A program made the position numbers and the translations under genes. A stretch of 64,000 nt of DNA. Source: Alteribacter natronophilus (GTDB lineage Bacteria > Bacillota > Bacilli > Bacillales > Salisediminibacteriaceae). This document shows positions 15,886-24,634 of the stretch, in pieces; within the stretch, counting starts at the first letter, position 1, and each line of letters begins with the position of its first letter. Below the pieces are notes generated by a model. It was not told the origin of the DNA. It was given only the letters and a program-made list of their open reading frames with translations, and searched no databases. The stretch covers positions 1 through 64,000 of the forward strand of contig NZ_VCRO01000001.1 of NCBI RefSeq assembly GCF_006007885.1. The letters are read 5' to 3'.

Positions 15886-17562
15886 ATGACGGATCACAAC
15901 AACAGCCAGAACAGCCAAAAAAATACCGGACACGATGCGAAGGTTGGAGGCTCAGGGTCTCCAGCCCTTCTCCATTTTTTCGGAAGACGCTGGAGGGCGG
16001 TGTGGAACGGAAATCCGCCTGGCCTGATCCTTTTACTTGCGGGACTTTTTGTGGCACTGATCATGTCGGTGCCCATTATTTATGTAGCGTGGCGTTCTCT
16101 TTTTGCCGGAGCCGACTCGTGGCTGCGCCTGCTGGACGGAAGAATTCCTGCTCTTCTCTGGAATACGGCGTCACTCACCATTGCCGTAACGGTCCTTGCC
16201 ATTGCCATCGGGGTGTCGCTTGCCTGGATCGTGGTGCGAACCGACCTCCCGGGACGGCGGGCGTGGCAGTGGCTGATGGCGCTGCCCCTCGTGATTCCGC
16301 CATACGTCGGTGCGGTAACCTACATCATCGTGTTCGGTCCGAGCGGATGGGCGCGGGACTGGTGGGAAGCAGTGCCGTTTCTCGGGGACTATGCTCTGAA
16401 CATCTACTCGTTCTGGGGTGTATTTCTCGTTCTGACCCTGTTTACGTATCCGTACGTATTTCTGATCGTGAGTGCGTCGCTCCGCCGGATGAACCGGAAC
16501 TACGAGGAAGTGGCGCGTTCGCAGGGTTATTCGACGGCAAAGGTCTTCTGGAAAGTCAATCTGCCGTTTCTGCGTCCGGCGATCGGTGCCGGTGCGATTC
16601 TTATTTCCCTTTACGTTCTCAGTGACTTCGGGGCGATCGCCATGCTCCGTTACGTTACGTTTACAGCGGCGATTTATTTCCAGCGGGCGAGCTTTGATAC
16701 AGCATCCGCGTCGGTGCTGAGCCTTGTGCTCATCCTGCTCACGATGGTGATCCTCTGGATCGAAGTGCGCACCAGGAAAAAGAACAAGTTCTACCAGACG
16801 TCCAACAGCTACCGTGAACCGGATACACTGAAACTTGGAAAATGGAAGCCGCTGGCGCTTGTATATGTAAGCACTGTGTTTGTGTTTTCCGTGGCGCTTC
16901 CGATCGGCGTCCTCGTTTACTGGACGTACATCGGGTTTGAGCAGCACGTGATTGATTCGCGTTTCTTTGGCTTTGCCTGGAACAGTCTTAAAGTATCCGC
17001 CCTTGCAGCGGTTGCTTCCATGATCCTGGCGCTGCCGGTTATCTACCTGAAGTCACGGTATCCGTCGATGATTTCAACGGGGATCGATAAGCTCAGCTAC
17101 GCCGGTTACGCGCTTCCGGGTGTGATCGTGGCGCTTGGGATGGTGTTCATCTTCAACACGCACATTCCGGCGTTCTACAATACGTACTACCTGATCATAC
17201 TGGCGTTTGTGGTCCGCTTCCTGCCGCAGGCGATGCAGGCAGGGGAGGCGTCTCTTAGCCTCGTGTCACCGCGGATCGATGAAGCGGCCCGAAGCCTCGG
17301 CTACCCGCCGTGGAAGGTCATGATCAAAGTGATCCTGCCTTCGATTATGCCGGGTGTTTTTGCCGGAGGAGCCCTCGTGTTTGTAAGTTCCATCAAGGAG
17401 CTTCCGGCGACACTCATGCTCCGGCCGCCCGGATTTGATACCCTCGCCGTACGGGTCTACTACGAGGCGAGCGAAGCGATCTACTATCAGGCTGCGCCCG
17501 GTGCGCTCCTCATTGTGCTCGTGTCGCTAATACCGCTCAGGTATCTGCTGAAAAAATACTAA
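15886..17562 (+). CDS. Ferric iron ABC transporter permease (FbpB-like, two-domain)
   Basis: A 558-residue membrane protein with about 12 membrane segments in two fused BPD_transp_1 domains. Both ATPase-docking loops are visible: NYEEVARSQGYSTAKVFWKV and DEAARSLGYPPWKVMIKVI. It follows the binding protein by 75 bp. A terminator ends the unit at once, so the usual ATPase gene (fbpC/futC) is missing here and must be supplied from elsewhere. Confidence 0.9.
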   Translation: MTDHNNSQNSQKNTGHDAKVGGSGSPALLHFFGRRWRAVWNGNPPGLILLLAGLFVALIMSVPIIYVAWRSLFAGADSWLRLLDGRIPALLWNTASLTIAVTVLAIAIGVSLAWIVVRTDLPGRRAWQWLMALPLVIPPYVGAVTYIIVFGPSGWARDWWEAVPFLGDYALNIYSFWGVFLVLTLFTYPYVFLIVSASLRRMNRNYEEVARSQGYSTAKVFWKVNLPFLRPAIGAGAILISLYVLSDFGAIAMLRYVTFTAAIYFQRASFDTASASVLSLVLILLTMVILWIEVRTRKKNKFYQTSNSYREPDTLKLGKWKPLALVYVSTVFVFSVALPIGVLVYWTYIGFEQHVIDSRFFGFAWNSLKVSALAAVASMILALPVIYLKSRYPSMISTGIDKLSYAGYALPGVIVALGMVFIFNTHIPAFYNTYYLIILAFVVRFLPQAMQAGEASLSLVSPRIDEAARSLGYPPWKVMIKVILPSIMPGVFAGGALVFVSSIKELPATLMLRPPGFDTLAVRVYYEASEAIYYQAAPGALLIVLVSLIPLRYLLKKY

Positions 17563-17582
17563 ATAAATAGGAAACGTACTAG

Positions 17583-17620
17583 AGCCCCTTCTATAAGAGA
17601 GAAGGGGTTTATTTTTATTT
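17583..17620 (+). terminator. Terminator of the iron transport unit
   Basis: CCCCTTCT (17585-17592) pairs with AGAAGGGG (17600-17607), then TTTATTTTTATTTT. Confidence 0.88.
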
Positions 17621-17644
17621 TGGTGATTTGATGCAGGTTTTAAA

Positions 17645-18175
17645 GCTTCAAGCGGTCCACAGGTGGGCGTAAGAGGCAGGGGGTGAATTACAGCGTAATA
17701 AAACGGGGTTATAAGGTGGTATAAGAGGTGTTTGGTGAATTATAGCCTCATATGAGCGGGTTAAAAGGTGGTGTAAGAGGCGTTTGGTGAATTACACCAG
17801 CATAACAGCGGGTTAAAAGGTGGCGTAAGAGGCGTTTGGTGAATTATAGCCTCATATGAGCGGGTTAAAAGGTGGTGTAAGAGGCGTTTGGTGAATTACA
17901 CCAGCATAACAGCGGGTTAAAAGGTGGTGTAAGAGGTGTTTGGTGAATTACACCAGCATAACAGCGGGTTAAAAGGTGGTGTAAGAGGCGTTTGGTGAAT
18001 TACACCAGCATAACAGCGGGTTAAAAGGTGGCGTAAGAGGCGTTTGGTGAAATACACCAGCATAACAGCGTGTTATAAGGTGCTGAAAAAGAGAGGAGGT
18101 GAAATACACCACCATAAGAGCGGCTTATAAGGTGCTGTAAGAAGCAGTTAGCGAAATACACTCATTAAGACCGCC
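17645..18175. repeat. Tandem array of 52-bp units (about 10 copies)
   Basis: The GGTG landmark recurs at 17662, 17715, 17767, 17819, 17871, 17923, 17975, 18027, 18079 and 18131: 53 bp once and then exactly 52 bp eight times. Typical unit parts are GGGTTAAAAGGTGG, then GTAAGAGGCGTTTGGTGAAT, then TACACCAGCATAACAGC. Two units instead carry TATAGCCTCATATGAGC, giving an A-B-A-B start and then only B units; the outer right units are more degenerate. No long open frame exists in it. Shared positions (CATAAC-GC-GGT-AAA-GG-GG) relate it to the array at 8.35 kb. Nothing else is seen in this stretch. Confidence 0.93.
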
Positions 18176-18197
18176 GTATCAGTTGCTCGAGTCCTCC

Positions 18198-18470
18198 TTA
18201 CAAAGTCGGTCCCATGTATAAATTAAATACGCCAATCAAAACCAGAAAAACATTGATTACAATCGCAGCAATACCGCAGACGAGACCAGCCGTGGCGAGA
18301 CCGTGCCCGCTCTCTGCCAGGCGATTCATTTCCTTTCGCCCCAATATGGAAAAAACGATGGCAGTGACGGCAAAAACGATCCCCAGTCCAGGAATAAGCA
18401 GGGAAATGATTCCTGCGGTCAGACCGACTGCAGCTTTCGTGTTTGTTTTTTTGTTTGCGGCTGTATCCAT
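18198..18470 (-). CDS. DUF4190 membrane protein
   Basis: About 90 residues with two membrane segments. The pattern AAVGLTAGIISLLIPGLGI followed by FSILGRKE and ATAGLVCGIAAIVI is that of the DUF4190 family, of unknown function. The ATG at 18470 has AGGAGG about 10 bp upstream; the frame also runs back to 18536, which I consider non-coding. Confidence 0.75.
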   Translation of the reverse strand: MDTAANKKTNTKAAVGLTAGIISLLIPGLGIVFAVTAIVFSILGRKEMNRLAESGHGLATAGLVCGIAAIVINVFLVLIGVFNLYMGPTL

Positions 18471-18532
18471 ACCGTTAAGTCCTCCTGAATGGTTATTTGT
18501 GGAAACTAAATCTGCTTCTATTTTATCACAAC

Positions 18533-19411
18533 TCAATCAGATGATTTTGTTTTTCCCTGTCGGCTCAGAAACAAAATTGAGCCTACAAGAATCACAGCCC
18601 CGGCGGTGTTCTGCCAGGTGATGGGAACCGGGAAAAACGGATAGGAAATGACGGCAAGGAGAACAGGGCTGAACGCCCTTGTCGCGTTTGCGATTGAAAA
18701 ACGGAGGTATTTCAAAGCTTCATAGAGAAGAATCGTGCCGACGAACCCGCTGCATAAAGAAGACAGAACGATGAGGGCTGTGCCCGAAACGGACCAGGAT
18801 GAGGACGTAATCCCTCCTGAAATGCCGGCGTAAAGAAGGACGCCCGCCAGTGTTACGGTGTTTGAGGTAAACAGCAGGGAATTCGGTTCACGCCGGTCGG
18901 AAAGCGTCCGCTTGATATAAATGTTGGTGAGTGCAAAGAAGAACGTGTACATAAGTGCGAACATGGTGCCGGTGAGCTGTCCAGTGTAGCCGCTGCCTGA
19001 TTCCACGAAGAGAAACACGCCTGCCAGCGCTGCACCGATCCACCCCCACTCGCGCTTTGTCAGTACCTCCCGAAGCAGAACAACAGAAAGCAGTACCGCA
19101 AAAACAGTATAAAAACGGCCGAGAAAACCGATCTGAACCGGTGACAGAAGATCGAGACTGAGGAATAAAAAGATGACGCCGAGGGTATTGAACAGAGCAA
19201 GCGCCATCACTTTTTTCTCCCTGTAAAAGGTAACGGGGCGCCCTGCGGCGAATCCGTACAAAAGACTGGCCAGAATGATCGTCACAGTATTTATAACAGC
19301 AGCCTGTGCCGGCTGCACCGATCCGAGGCCAAACTTTGCGAGAAGGGGACCGATGGCAACCATGATGACGGACGCTGTGTTTAATAGGTGTCCTTTTGTT
19401 TCACTGTTCAT
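18533..19411 (-). CDS. EamA/DMT-family transporter
   Basis: A 292-residue membrane protein with ten predicted membrane segments and two EamA repeats (first ending about residue 130, second ending SILFLSRQG). Such proteins export amino acids or other small metabolites. The open frame extends far upstream, but the ATG at 19411 with AAAGGAGA before it is the natural start; the extension would overlap the divergent regulator gene. It is divergent from the SgrR-like gene, which may regulate it. Confidence 0.85.
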   Translation of the reverse strand: MNSETKGHLLNTASVIMVAIGPLLAKFGLGSVQPAQAAVINTVTIILASLLYGFAAGRPVTFYREKKVMALALFNTLGVIFLFLSLDLLSPVQIGFLGRFYTVFAVLLSVVLLREVLTKREWGWIGAALAGVFLFVESGSGYTGQLTGTMFALMYTFFFALTNIYIKRTLSDRREPNSLLFTSNTVTLAGVLLYAGISGGITSSSWSVSGTALIVLSSLCSGFVGTILLYEALKYLRFSIANATRAFSPVLLAVISYPFFPVPITWQNTAGAVILVGSILFLSRQGKTKSSD

Positions 19412-19513
19412 TTGCCGATCTTCTCCTTTCTTTATCCAAGTGTAAAGCAATATAGGAGAAGTAAAAGTGAAAGAATATATTCTTAATTTCACCTTTTCAG
19501 GGGGGGCGGACGT

Positions 19514-21259
19514 ATGAAGCTGATCGACCACTATCTCAGGCTTTTTGGCACGTTTTACGAAGGGGAAGAAACGCAGGTGAAGCTGACGAGGGAGGCTGCG
19601 GCTGAGACGCTCGGCTGTTCGGAGCGCAATGCCATTCACGTACTGAATAATCTTGAGGAAGAAGGATGGATGAAAAGGACGAAAGGAAGAGGGAGAGGGA
19701 ACGTGACCCGTGCCACCTTTATGCTGTCGCTTGAAGACGCTGTGGACATATACGCAGAGGAGTCGGATAGCCATAAGGATCTGCAGCGGTTTGCTTCCCT
19801 CACAAGAGAGTACGGAATCCTTGAAAAAGACACGAGTGTGATGGAGCAGTTTTTCCGGCACTGGTTCGGTACTGCCGGAGTCAGCATTTCCGGAAACGAG
19901 ACGGAAGATCATCTGCATATTCCTTATTTCCGCAGGTTTTACTCGCTGGATCCTGCTGAAGCTTTACGTCAGTCCGAGCGGCACTTCACCGTTCATATCT
20001 TCAATACGCTGTTTGACTGGGAACCGAGGACCCGCCGCGTTGTGCCGGGGCTGGCTCACCACATGGAAGCGGACCCTGACGGCCAGGAATGGACCTTTTA
20101 CCTGCGAAAGGACGTCTGTTTTCACAACGGCAGGATCCTCACCGCAGAGGACGTCGTTTTTTCCCTCCATCGCCTGGAGTGGCTCGATCCTTTCCTTGAA
20201 TCGGCTGAAGCCTCTGATAACCTGAAAGTGACTGTAAAACTGCATGAACCGCTCTTTGCCCTGCCTGTTCTGCTTACGTCTGCCACAAGTGCTGTCGTTC
20301 CGGCGCATTTAGCGGGAATGTCGGAAGAAGATTTCGCGATACGGCCAGTGGGTACCGGGCCTTTTGCCGTAAGAAACCATGACGGAGAACACCTTGAACT
20401 GGCTGCGCATAAGCGCTATTTCAGGGAGCGCCCTCACCTGGACCGGATTACTGTCCACTTTCTCACTTCGTATGAAGCTTTTATGAATACAGAGCAGATC
20501 GGCAATGAGCCGCTTCCTTATCTGCCGTTTCAGCCTGCAGAAAGCACCGACGGGCGCGGAGGCCTCACGGTAAAACGCGGACTCAGCGTGAAGTACCTCA
20601 TCTGGAACATGAAAAAAGACGCGGTGAGGAACAACGATGAACTCAGGAAAAAAGTCTTCTCCCTCGTGGACCGGGACTCTCTCGTGGCAGATCTCGGTTA
20701 TCCGAGGGAAAGGCCGGCTCCGAGCTTCTTTAAAACGGGGAGGATGGCAGATCGTCTGGATCCGGAGGACAGTCCGCCAGAACAGGAGATGACACAGCAT
20801 CTGGTGCTCGTCACCTATGACCTCCCGCCAAACAGGGAGGACGCAGACTATCTGACACAGATCTGCCGTTCATTCGGCATCGAGGTGCATGTGCGGGCCG
20901 TGCCGTACGAGCGGTTTTCGGAAGAGGCGCAGAAAGCCGATCTGATTCTTGCCGAAAGCCCCTCGGATGAAGCCGAGGAAGCCGTGCTCTGGGGACTGTT
21001 TTCTGCAGGCATCCTGCCGAACCTGCTGGATGAGGACACACTCAGCAGAATTTCCGTCCGGCTGAAGGACGCCGCTGTCCGGCCGGAACTGCCGGAACGG
21101 ATCGGGCGTCTCGGCAGAATCGAGGATCTCCTCATCACGGATGCGGCTGTGCTGCCGCTTTACTGGACGTACCAGAAAGCAGCGTTTTCAGAGCGGCTGA
21201 AAGGTGTCAGGCTGAATGCATTCGGCCTTGTCCCGTTTGATGAACTGTTTTTCCGGTAA
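19514..21259 (+). CDS. SgrR-family transcriptional regulator with solute-binding domain
   Basis: A 581-residue protein joining an N-terminal SgrR_N winged helix (AAAETLGCSERNAIHVLNNLEEEGWMKR, about residues 28-56) to an SBP_bac_5 domain (RRVVPGLAHHM, then TAEDVVFSLHRL and PVGTGPFAV). The binding-protein half probably senses a small cytoplasmic ligand. It has no signal peptide, which agrees with a cytoplasmic regulator. The start is the ATG at 19514 after a G-rich site. It is divergent from the EamA exporter gene, a plausible target. Confidence 0.85.
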   Translation: MKLIDHYLRLFGTFYEGEETQVKLTREAAAETLGCSERNAIHVLNNLEEEGWMKRTKGRGRGNVTRATFMLSLEDAVDIYAEESDSHKDLQRFASLTREYGILEKDTSVMEQFFRHWFGTAGVSISGNETEDHLHIPYFRRFYSLDPAEALRQSERHFTVHIFNTLFDWEPRTRRVVPGLAHHMEADPDGQEWTFYLRKDVCFHNGRILTAEDVVFSLHRLEWLDPFLESAEASDNLKVTVKLHEPLFALPVLLTSATSAVVPAHLAGMSEEDFAIRPVGTGPFAVRNHDGEHLELAAHKRYFRERPHLDRITVHFLTSYEAFMNTEQIGNEPLPYLPFQPAESTDGRGGLTVKRGLSVKYLIWNMKKDAVRNNDELRKKVFSLVDRDSLVADLGYPRERPAPSFFKTGRMADRLDPEDSPPEQEMTQHLVLVTYDLPPNREDADYLTQICRSFGIEVHVRAVPYERFSEEAQKADLILAESPSDEAEEAVLWGLFSAGILPNLLDEDTLSRISVRLKDAAVRPELPERIGRLGRIEDLLITDAAVLPLYWTYQKAAFSERLKGVRLNAFGLVPFDELFFR

Positions 21260-21333
21260 AAGGAGGAGTTTTCTGTGCGACCATGGAATTGCAGAGTGTG
21301 GCAGGAAATTCCAAATGGAAGAGGGCGAAGCAG

Positions 21334-21690
21334 ATGGGGAGAGTAGTCGGATTTGAACTGAACAGTCAGGACCCGGAAAAAGCATCGGCGTTTTTTGCGG
21401 AGGTGTTCGGATGGGAGATCTCCGAGCCTCACTGGGGATACCGGGCTGTGGACAGCGGGGATGCAAAAGGGGAAATCAGAGGCGGCATTGTGAAAGGCCC
21501 GGCTGATTTCCCCCATGGCACAAGGATTCAGATCGAAGTCGAGAGTATCGACGAAACGATTGGGAAAGCGAAGGAACACGGGGCACAGGTAGTTCGCGAA
21601 AAAATGGAATTTGACGGGTTTTATCTTGCCTATCTGACAGACCCGACAGGAGTCGGTTTCGGGCTTGTTCAATACGAAATGCAGGATTAG
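21334..21690 (+). CDS. VOC-family (glyoxalase-like) protein
   Basis: About 118 residues, with two beta-alpha-beta modules of the glyoxalase/bleomycin resistance fold: VVGFELNSQDPEKASAFFAEVFGWEI and the C-terminal AYLTDPTGVGFGLVQYE. The substrate is unknown. Homology starts at the ATG at 21334, although an in-frame ATG at 21283 exists and lies nearer the AGGAGGAG site. Confidence 0.78.
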   Translation: MGRVVGFELNSQDPEKASAFFAEVFGWEISEPHWGYRAVDSGDAKGEIRGGIVKGPADFPHGTRIQIEVESIDETIGKAKEHGAQVVREKMEFDGFYLAYLTDPTGVGFGLVQYEMQD

Positions 21691-21713
21691 GGGCGCTTAG
21701 GCGTCTCTTTTTT
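21690..21713 (+). terminator. Terminator
   Basis: GGGGCGC (21690-21696) pairs with GCGTCTC (21701-21707, two G-U pairs), followed by TTTTTT. Confidence 0.7.
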
Positions 21714-21888
21714 ATTGGTTAGGAATTATCAGGATAAATGAAAAAGCGTGTATCAACGGTTCATGAAGCAAAAGTAAATAAAATTAAGACAAGCTTGTGT
21801 CTCCTGATAATCACGTTCAGCATATTTAACACAATTTGACCCAAACTAACACCAGCGAAAAATACCCGGAAACTGAGGTGACTGAACT

Positions 21889-22176
21889 GTGAAGGATAAC
21901 ATTCCTGCCGGATTCGGAATCGGGCTTGCGTTTCTGCTTGCCGGCCTGCTTTTATATGAGTTTGTCTTTGACCATACGTTTGTCCCGCTCCTGTTTACGG
22001 TGCTGGCGGCGGTGGCTGCCAACCGGATCGGGGGAAGGCACTGGCTCGGCATGATGACAGTGCTGGTGTATTATGTGATTTTCGCCGCCACAGCAGCAGG
22101 CAATATGGATCTTGTTGTCATGCAGATCGTAACAGTGATTGTCACCACGCTCGTTCTTTTTATCATTACGGAGTAG
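21889..22176 (+). CDS. Small membrane protein of unknown family
   Basis: A 95-residue protein with three to four membrane segments (GIGLAFLLAGLLLYEFVF, LLFTVLAAVAA, VLVYYVIFAATAA, IVTVIVTTLVLFII). GTG start at 21889 with GAGGTGA upstream. No recognisable family; no clear link to its neighbours. Confidence 0.6.
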   Translation: MKDNIPAGFGIGLAFLLAGLLLYEFVFDHTFVPLLFTVLAAVAANRIGGRHWLGMMTVLVYYVIFAATAAGNMDLVVMQIVTVIVTTLVLFIITE

Positions 22177-22194
22177 ACCAAAGGTGAGAGCGGA

Positions 22195-22656
22195 CTAAAA
22201 GTGCAGTTTCATCCCTACGTGGCTTGCTTTAAAACCGAGCTTTTCGTAAAAGCGCCTCGCATCGGGGCGCTGATTATCTGTCGTCAGCTGAATCACGTGG
22301 CAGCCACGCTCCTTTGCCCGGGCAATAGCCCATTCAAACATCTGTGTCCCGAGCCCTTTTCCCCGTTCGGAAGACGCGGTCCGGACGCCTTCCACCGTGC
22401 AGCGCCACCCGCCCTGGTAGGTGAGGCAGGGTGTAAATGTCAGCTGTATCATCCCGCAAATCCGCCCATCACGCTCAGCTACTACGAGCTCGTTGTTGCC
22501 ATCCTGCTCGATCTCTTCAAACGCGGCAGTATAACTGTCCGGCAGGGGATCGGTGAAATTTTCACGCTTTCTCCCCAGCTCATCGTCTGCAAGCATGCCC
22601 ACAAGTACCGGCAGGTCGCCCATTCCCGCTCGGCGGAAAATTACCTGATCCTTCAT
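22195..22656 (-). CDS. GNAT-family N-acetyltransferase
   Basis: About 153 residues with a complete GNAT fold. The acetyl-CoA motif is SERGKGLGTQMFEWAIARAKERG, and the C-terminal part CHVIQLTTDNQRPDARRFYEKLGF is typical. The ATG at 22656 follows AAGGAGTG; a GTG at 22668 is possible. Acceptor unknown. It converges with the small membrane protein gene. Confidence 0.82.
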   Translation of the reverse strand: MKDQVIFRRAGMGDLPVLVGMLADDELGRKRENFTDPLPDSYTAAFEEIEQDGNNELVVAERDGRICGMIQLTFTPCLTYQGGWRCTVEGVRTASSERGKGLGTQMFEWAIARAKERGCHVIQLTTDNQRPDARRFYEKLGFKASHVGMKLHF

Positions 22657-22771
22657 ACTAAACCGCACTCCTTTTTTCTTTTATCGTACCATCCCTGTCT
22701 CCTTTTTGCCGGCTGTCTACATGAAACCCTCCCCGCTGCGGGATGCTAACCGGTGGAAAGGAGCAGTTCCC

Positions 22772-24544
22772 ATGTCAAAATCCTTGTACGTCATCTTCGC
22801 TATGATCTTTTTCATCTCCATTCCGCTTCCCGCTTCCATCCATGCAGACACGGATGTTTCAACAGGCGGCTATCTGGAAAAACTGCTCACCGCAATGGAT
22901 GTGGATCCGGGAGAGGAAGCCGCGGCTGAAACCGCCATCCGCATCGGCCTCACTGATGAAAATACCGATCCCGCAGCTCCCATAACCATTCACGAGGCTG
23001 CAGCCATCGCGATCCGCTCCCTCAACCTCCGCAGCCCGTCCGATACCCCACTTGTGGATGCTCGGCAGTTCGGCCTCTTAGAAGATGAGACCGACGCTCC
23101 GCTCACACCGGAAACGATGCAAAGGCTCCTTAAAAACTACCGCGACAACTTCGAGCGCGTGACGATCGTATCCACCAACGACGTCCACGGCCGCATCAGC
23201 TACAACCCGGAAGACGGGGAGCTTGGCATGGCGAAAATCGCTGCCATCGCCAACCGCGCCCGAGCCCGAAACGATGATACATATGTATTTGACGCCGGCG
23301 ACACCTTTCACGGCACAACCGCTGTCAATCTGGGACGCGGGGAGACGGCAGTCGCCCTCATGAACCGCGTCCCATACGATGCCATGACTCCCGGCAACCA
23401 CGATTTCAACTACGGCACCGAGCGCCTCCGGGAGCTCATCGGACTCGCCTCGTTCCCGGTGCTCAGTGCCAACACAGTGGAAAAAGAAAACAAGCGCCCG
23501 TTTTCCTCACCGTACATGACGTTCGATGCTCACGGCAAAACGTTCGCCGTAATCGGTGTGACCACACAGACGACAGTTGGGAGCACCGACCCTGAAAACG
23601 TGAAGGACGTCCTATTTCTGGACGAAATCGAAACGGCAAAGCGGTACGCAGACGAGCTGAGGAAAAGCGCGGATCACATAATCGTGCTTTCTCATTCAGG
23701 TATAGCTAAGGATAAGCAAATCGCTGAACAGGTGGACGGCATCGACCTGATCGTCGGAGGCCACAGCCATACGGCAATCGAGAAACCCCTGCTCCATCAC
23801 GGAACATACCTTACGCAGTCTGCCGGACACGGGAGAGCGGTGAGTGTCGCAGATCTCGTTTTTTTTGAAGGGGACCTTGTGGGAATGAGCGGTTCCCTTG
23901 TGCGGGACCACCCGGGCATTGAGCCGGACAAAGCCATGGAAGCTCTCGTGGAGGAGGAAAAAGTGGAGTGGGCAGAGATGCTCGACGAGGTAATTGCTGT
24001 ATTTGATCAGGAGCTTGAAGGAGGAAGGACAGCGGTCCGGACGCGGCAGACATCATTTGGCACATTGATTACAGATGCCTTTCGCGTGGAAACCGGGGCA
24101 GAAGCAGCGTTCACAAACGGGGGAAACATCCGCGCTGGTCTTCCTGAAGGTCCCGTGACACGCCGGGATCTCCTTAACGCACTGCCGTTTGCCAATACCG
24201 TTGTTGTGCTTGAATTGAGCGGCAGCGACGTGGAGAAAACCCTCGAGCAGAGCGTGAGTCAATTTCCCGGGGAAAGCGGCGGTTTTCTGCAGGTGAGCGG
24301 GATCGACTACTCGTTCAATGCCAAAAAGCCACCTGGAAGCCGGATTGCGGACGTACGGATTGCCGGGGAACCTCTCGTCCCGGATAAAATGTACACCATT
24401 GCCACTAACAGCTACCTGGCAAACGGCGGCAACGGCTATAAATGGCTTGCGGATCTTCCGGTGGTGCTGAATACAGGGGAAATTGTCAGTGGGATTGTGG
24501 AGCGGTATATGAGAAGGGAAGGGGAGCTGGAAGAGGGAGGATAA
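22772..24544 (+). CDS. Secreted 5'-nucleotidase/2',3'-cyclic phosphodiesterase family protein
   Basis: A 590-residue exported metallophosphatase of the UshA/YfkN class. A signal peptide covers about residues 1-26 (ending SIHA). Residues about 30-145 form an unusual acidic helical region resembling degenerate SLH repeats. Metal motifs follow: STNDVHGR, DAGDTFHG, GNHDFNYG and GGHSHT; the C-terminal substrate domain has FTNGGNIRAGLPEG. It should release phosphate or nucleosides outside the cell. GGAAAGGAGCAG precedes the ATG at 22772. No LPxTG anchor is seen. Confidence 0.88.
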   Translation: MSKSLYVIFAMIFFISIPLPASIHADTDVSTGGYLEKLLTAMDVDPGEEAAAETAIRIGLTDENTDPAAPITIHEAAAIAIRSLNLRSPSDTPLVDARQFGLLEDETDAPLTPETMQRLLKNYRDNFERVTIVSTNDVHGRISYNPEDGELGMAKIAAIANRARARNDDTYVFDAGDTFHGTTAVNLGRGETAVALMNRVPYDAMTPGNHDFNYGTERLRELIGLASFPVLSANTVEKENKRPFSSPYMTFDAHGKTFAVIGVTTQTTVGSTDPENVKDVLFLDEIETAKRYADELRKSADHIIVLSHSGIAKDKQIAEQVDGIDLIVGGHSHTAIEKPLLHHGTYLTQSAGHGRAVSVADLVFFEGDLVGMSGSLVRDHPGIEPDKAMEALVEEEKVEWAEMLDEVIAVFDQELEGGRTAVRTRQTSFGTLITDAFRVETGAEAAFTNGGNIRAGLPEGPVTRRDLLNALPFANTVVVLELSGSDVEKTLEQSVSQFPGESGGFLQVSGIDYSFNAKKPPGSRIADVRIAGEPLVPDKMYTIATNSYLANGGNGYKWLADLPVVLNTGEIVSGIVERYMRREGELEEGG

Positions 24545-24634
24545 TTATTTATCAACTTATAAGTGCTCTTTATCGACAGGTCTTACCAGATGCGGTATGC
24601 TCAATAAAGAACCAGCAGTAGGGAGGCGAAAGAA

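Noticed and set aside
17645-18175. CRISPR array
   Set aside because: Units are contiguous 52-bp copies with no unique spacers, and no cas genes are present.
19412-19918. 169-codon N-terminal extension of the EamA transporter
   Set aside because: It would overlap the coding part of the divergent SgrR-like gene; a good start with ribosome site exists at 19411.
21275-21346. 23-codon frame with good ribosome site before the VOC gene
   Set aside because: A GTG frame follows AGGAGGAG, but the peptide looks random; it may only place a ribosome near the true start.
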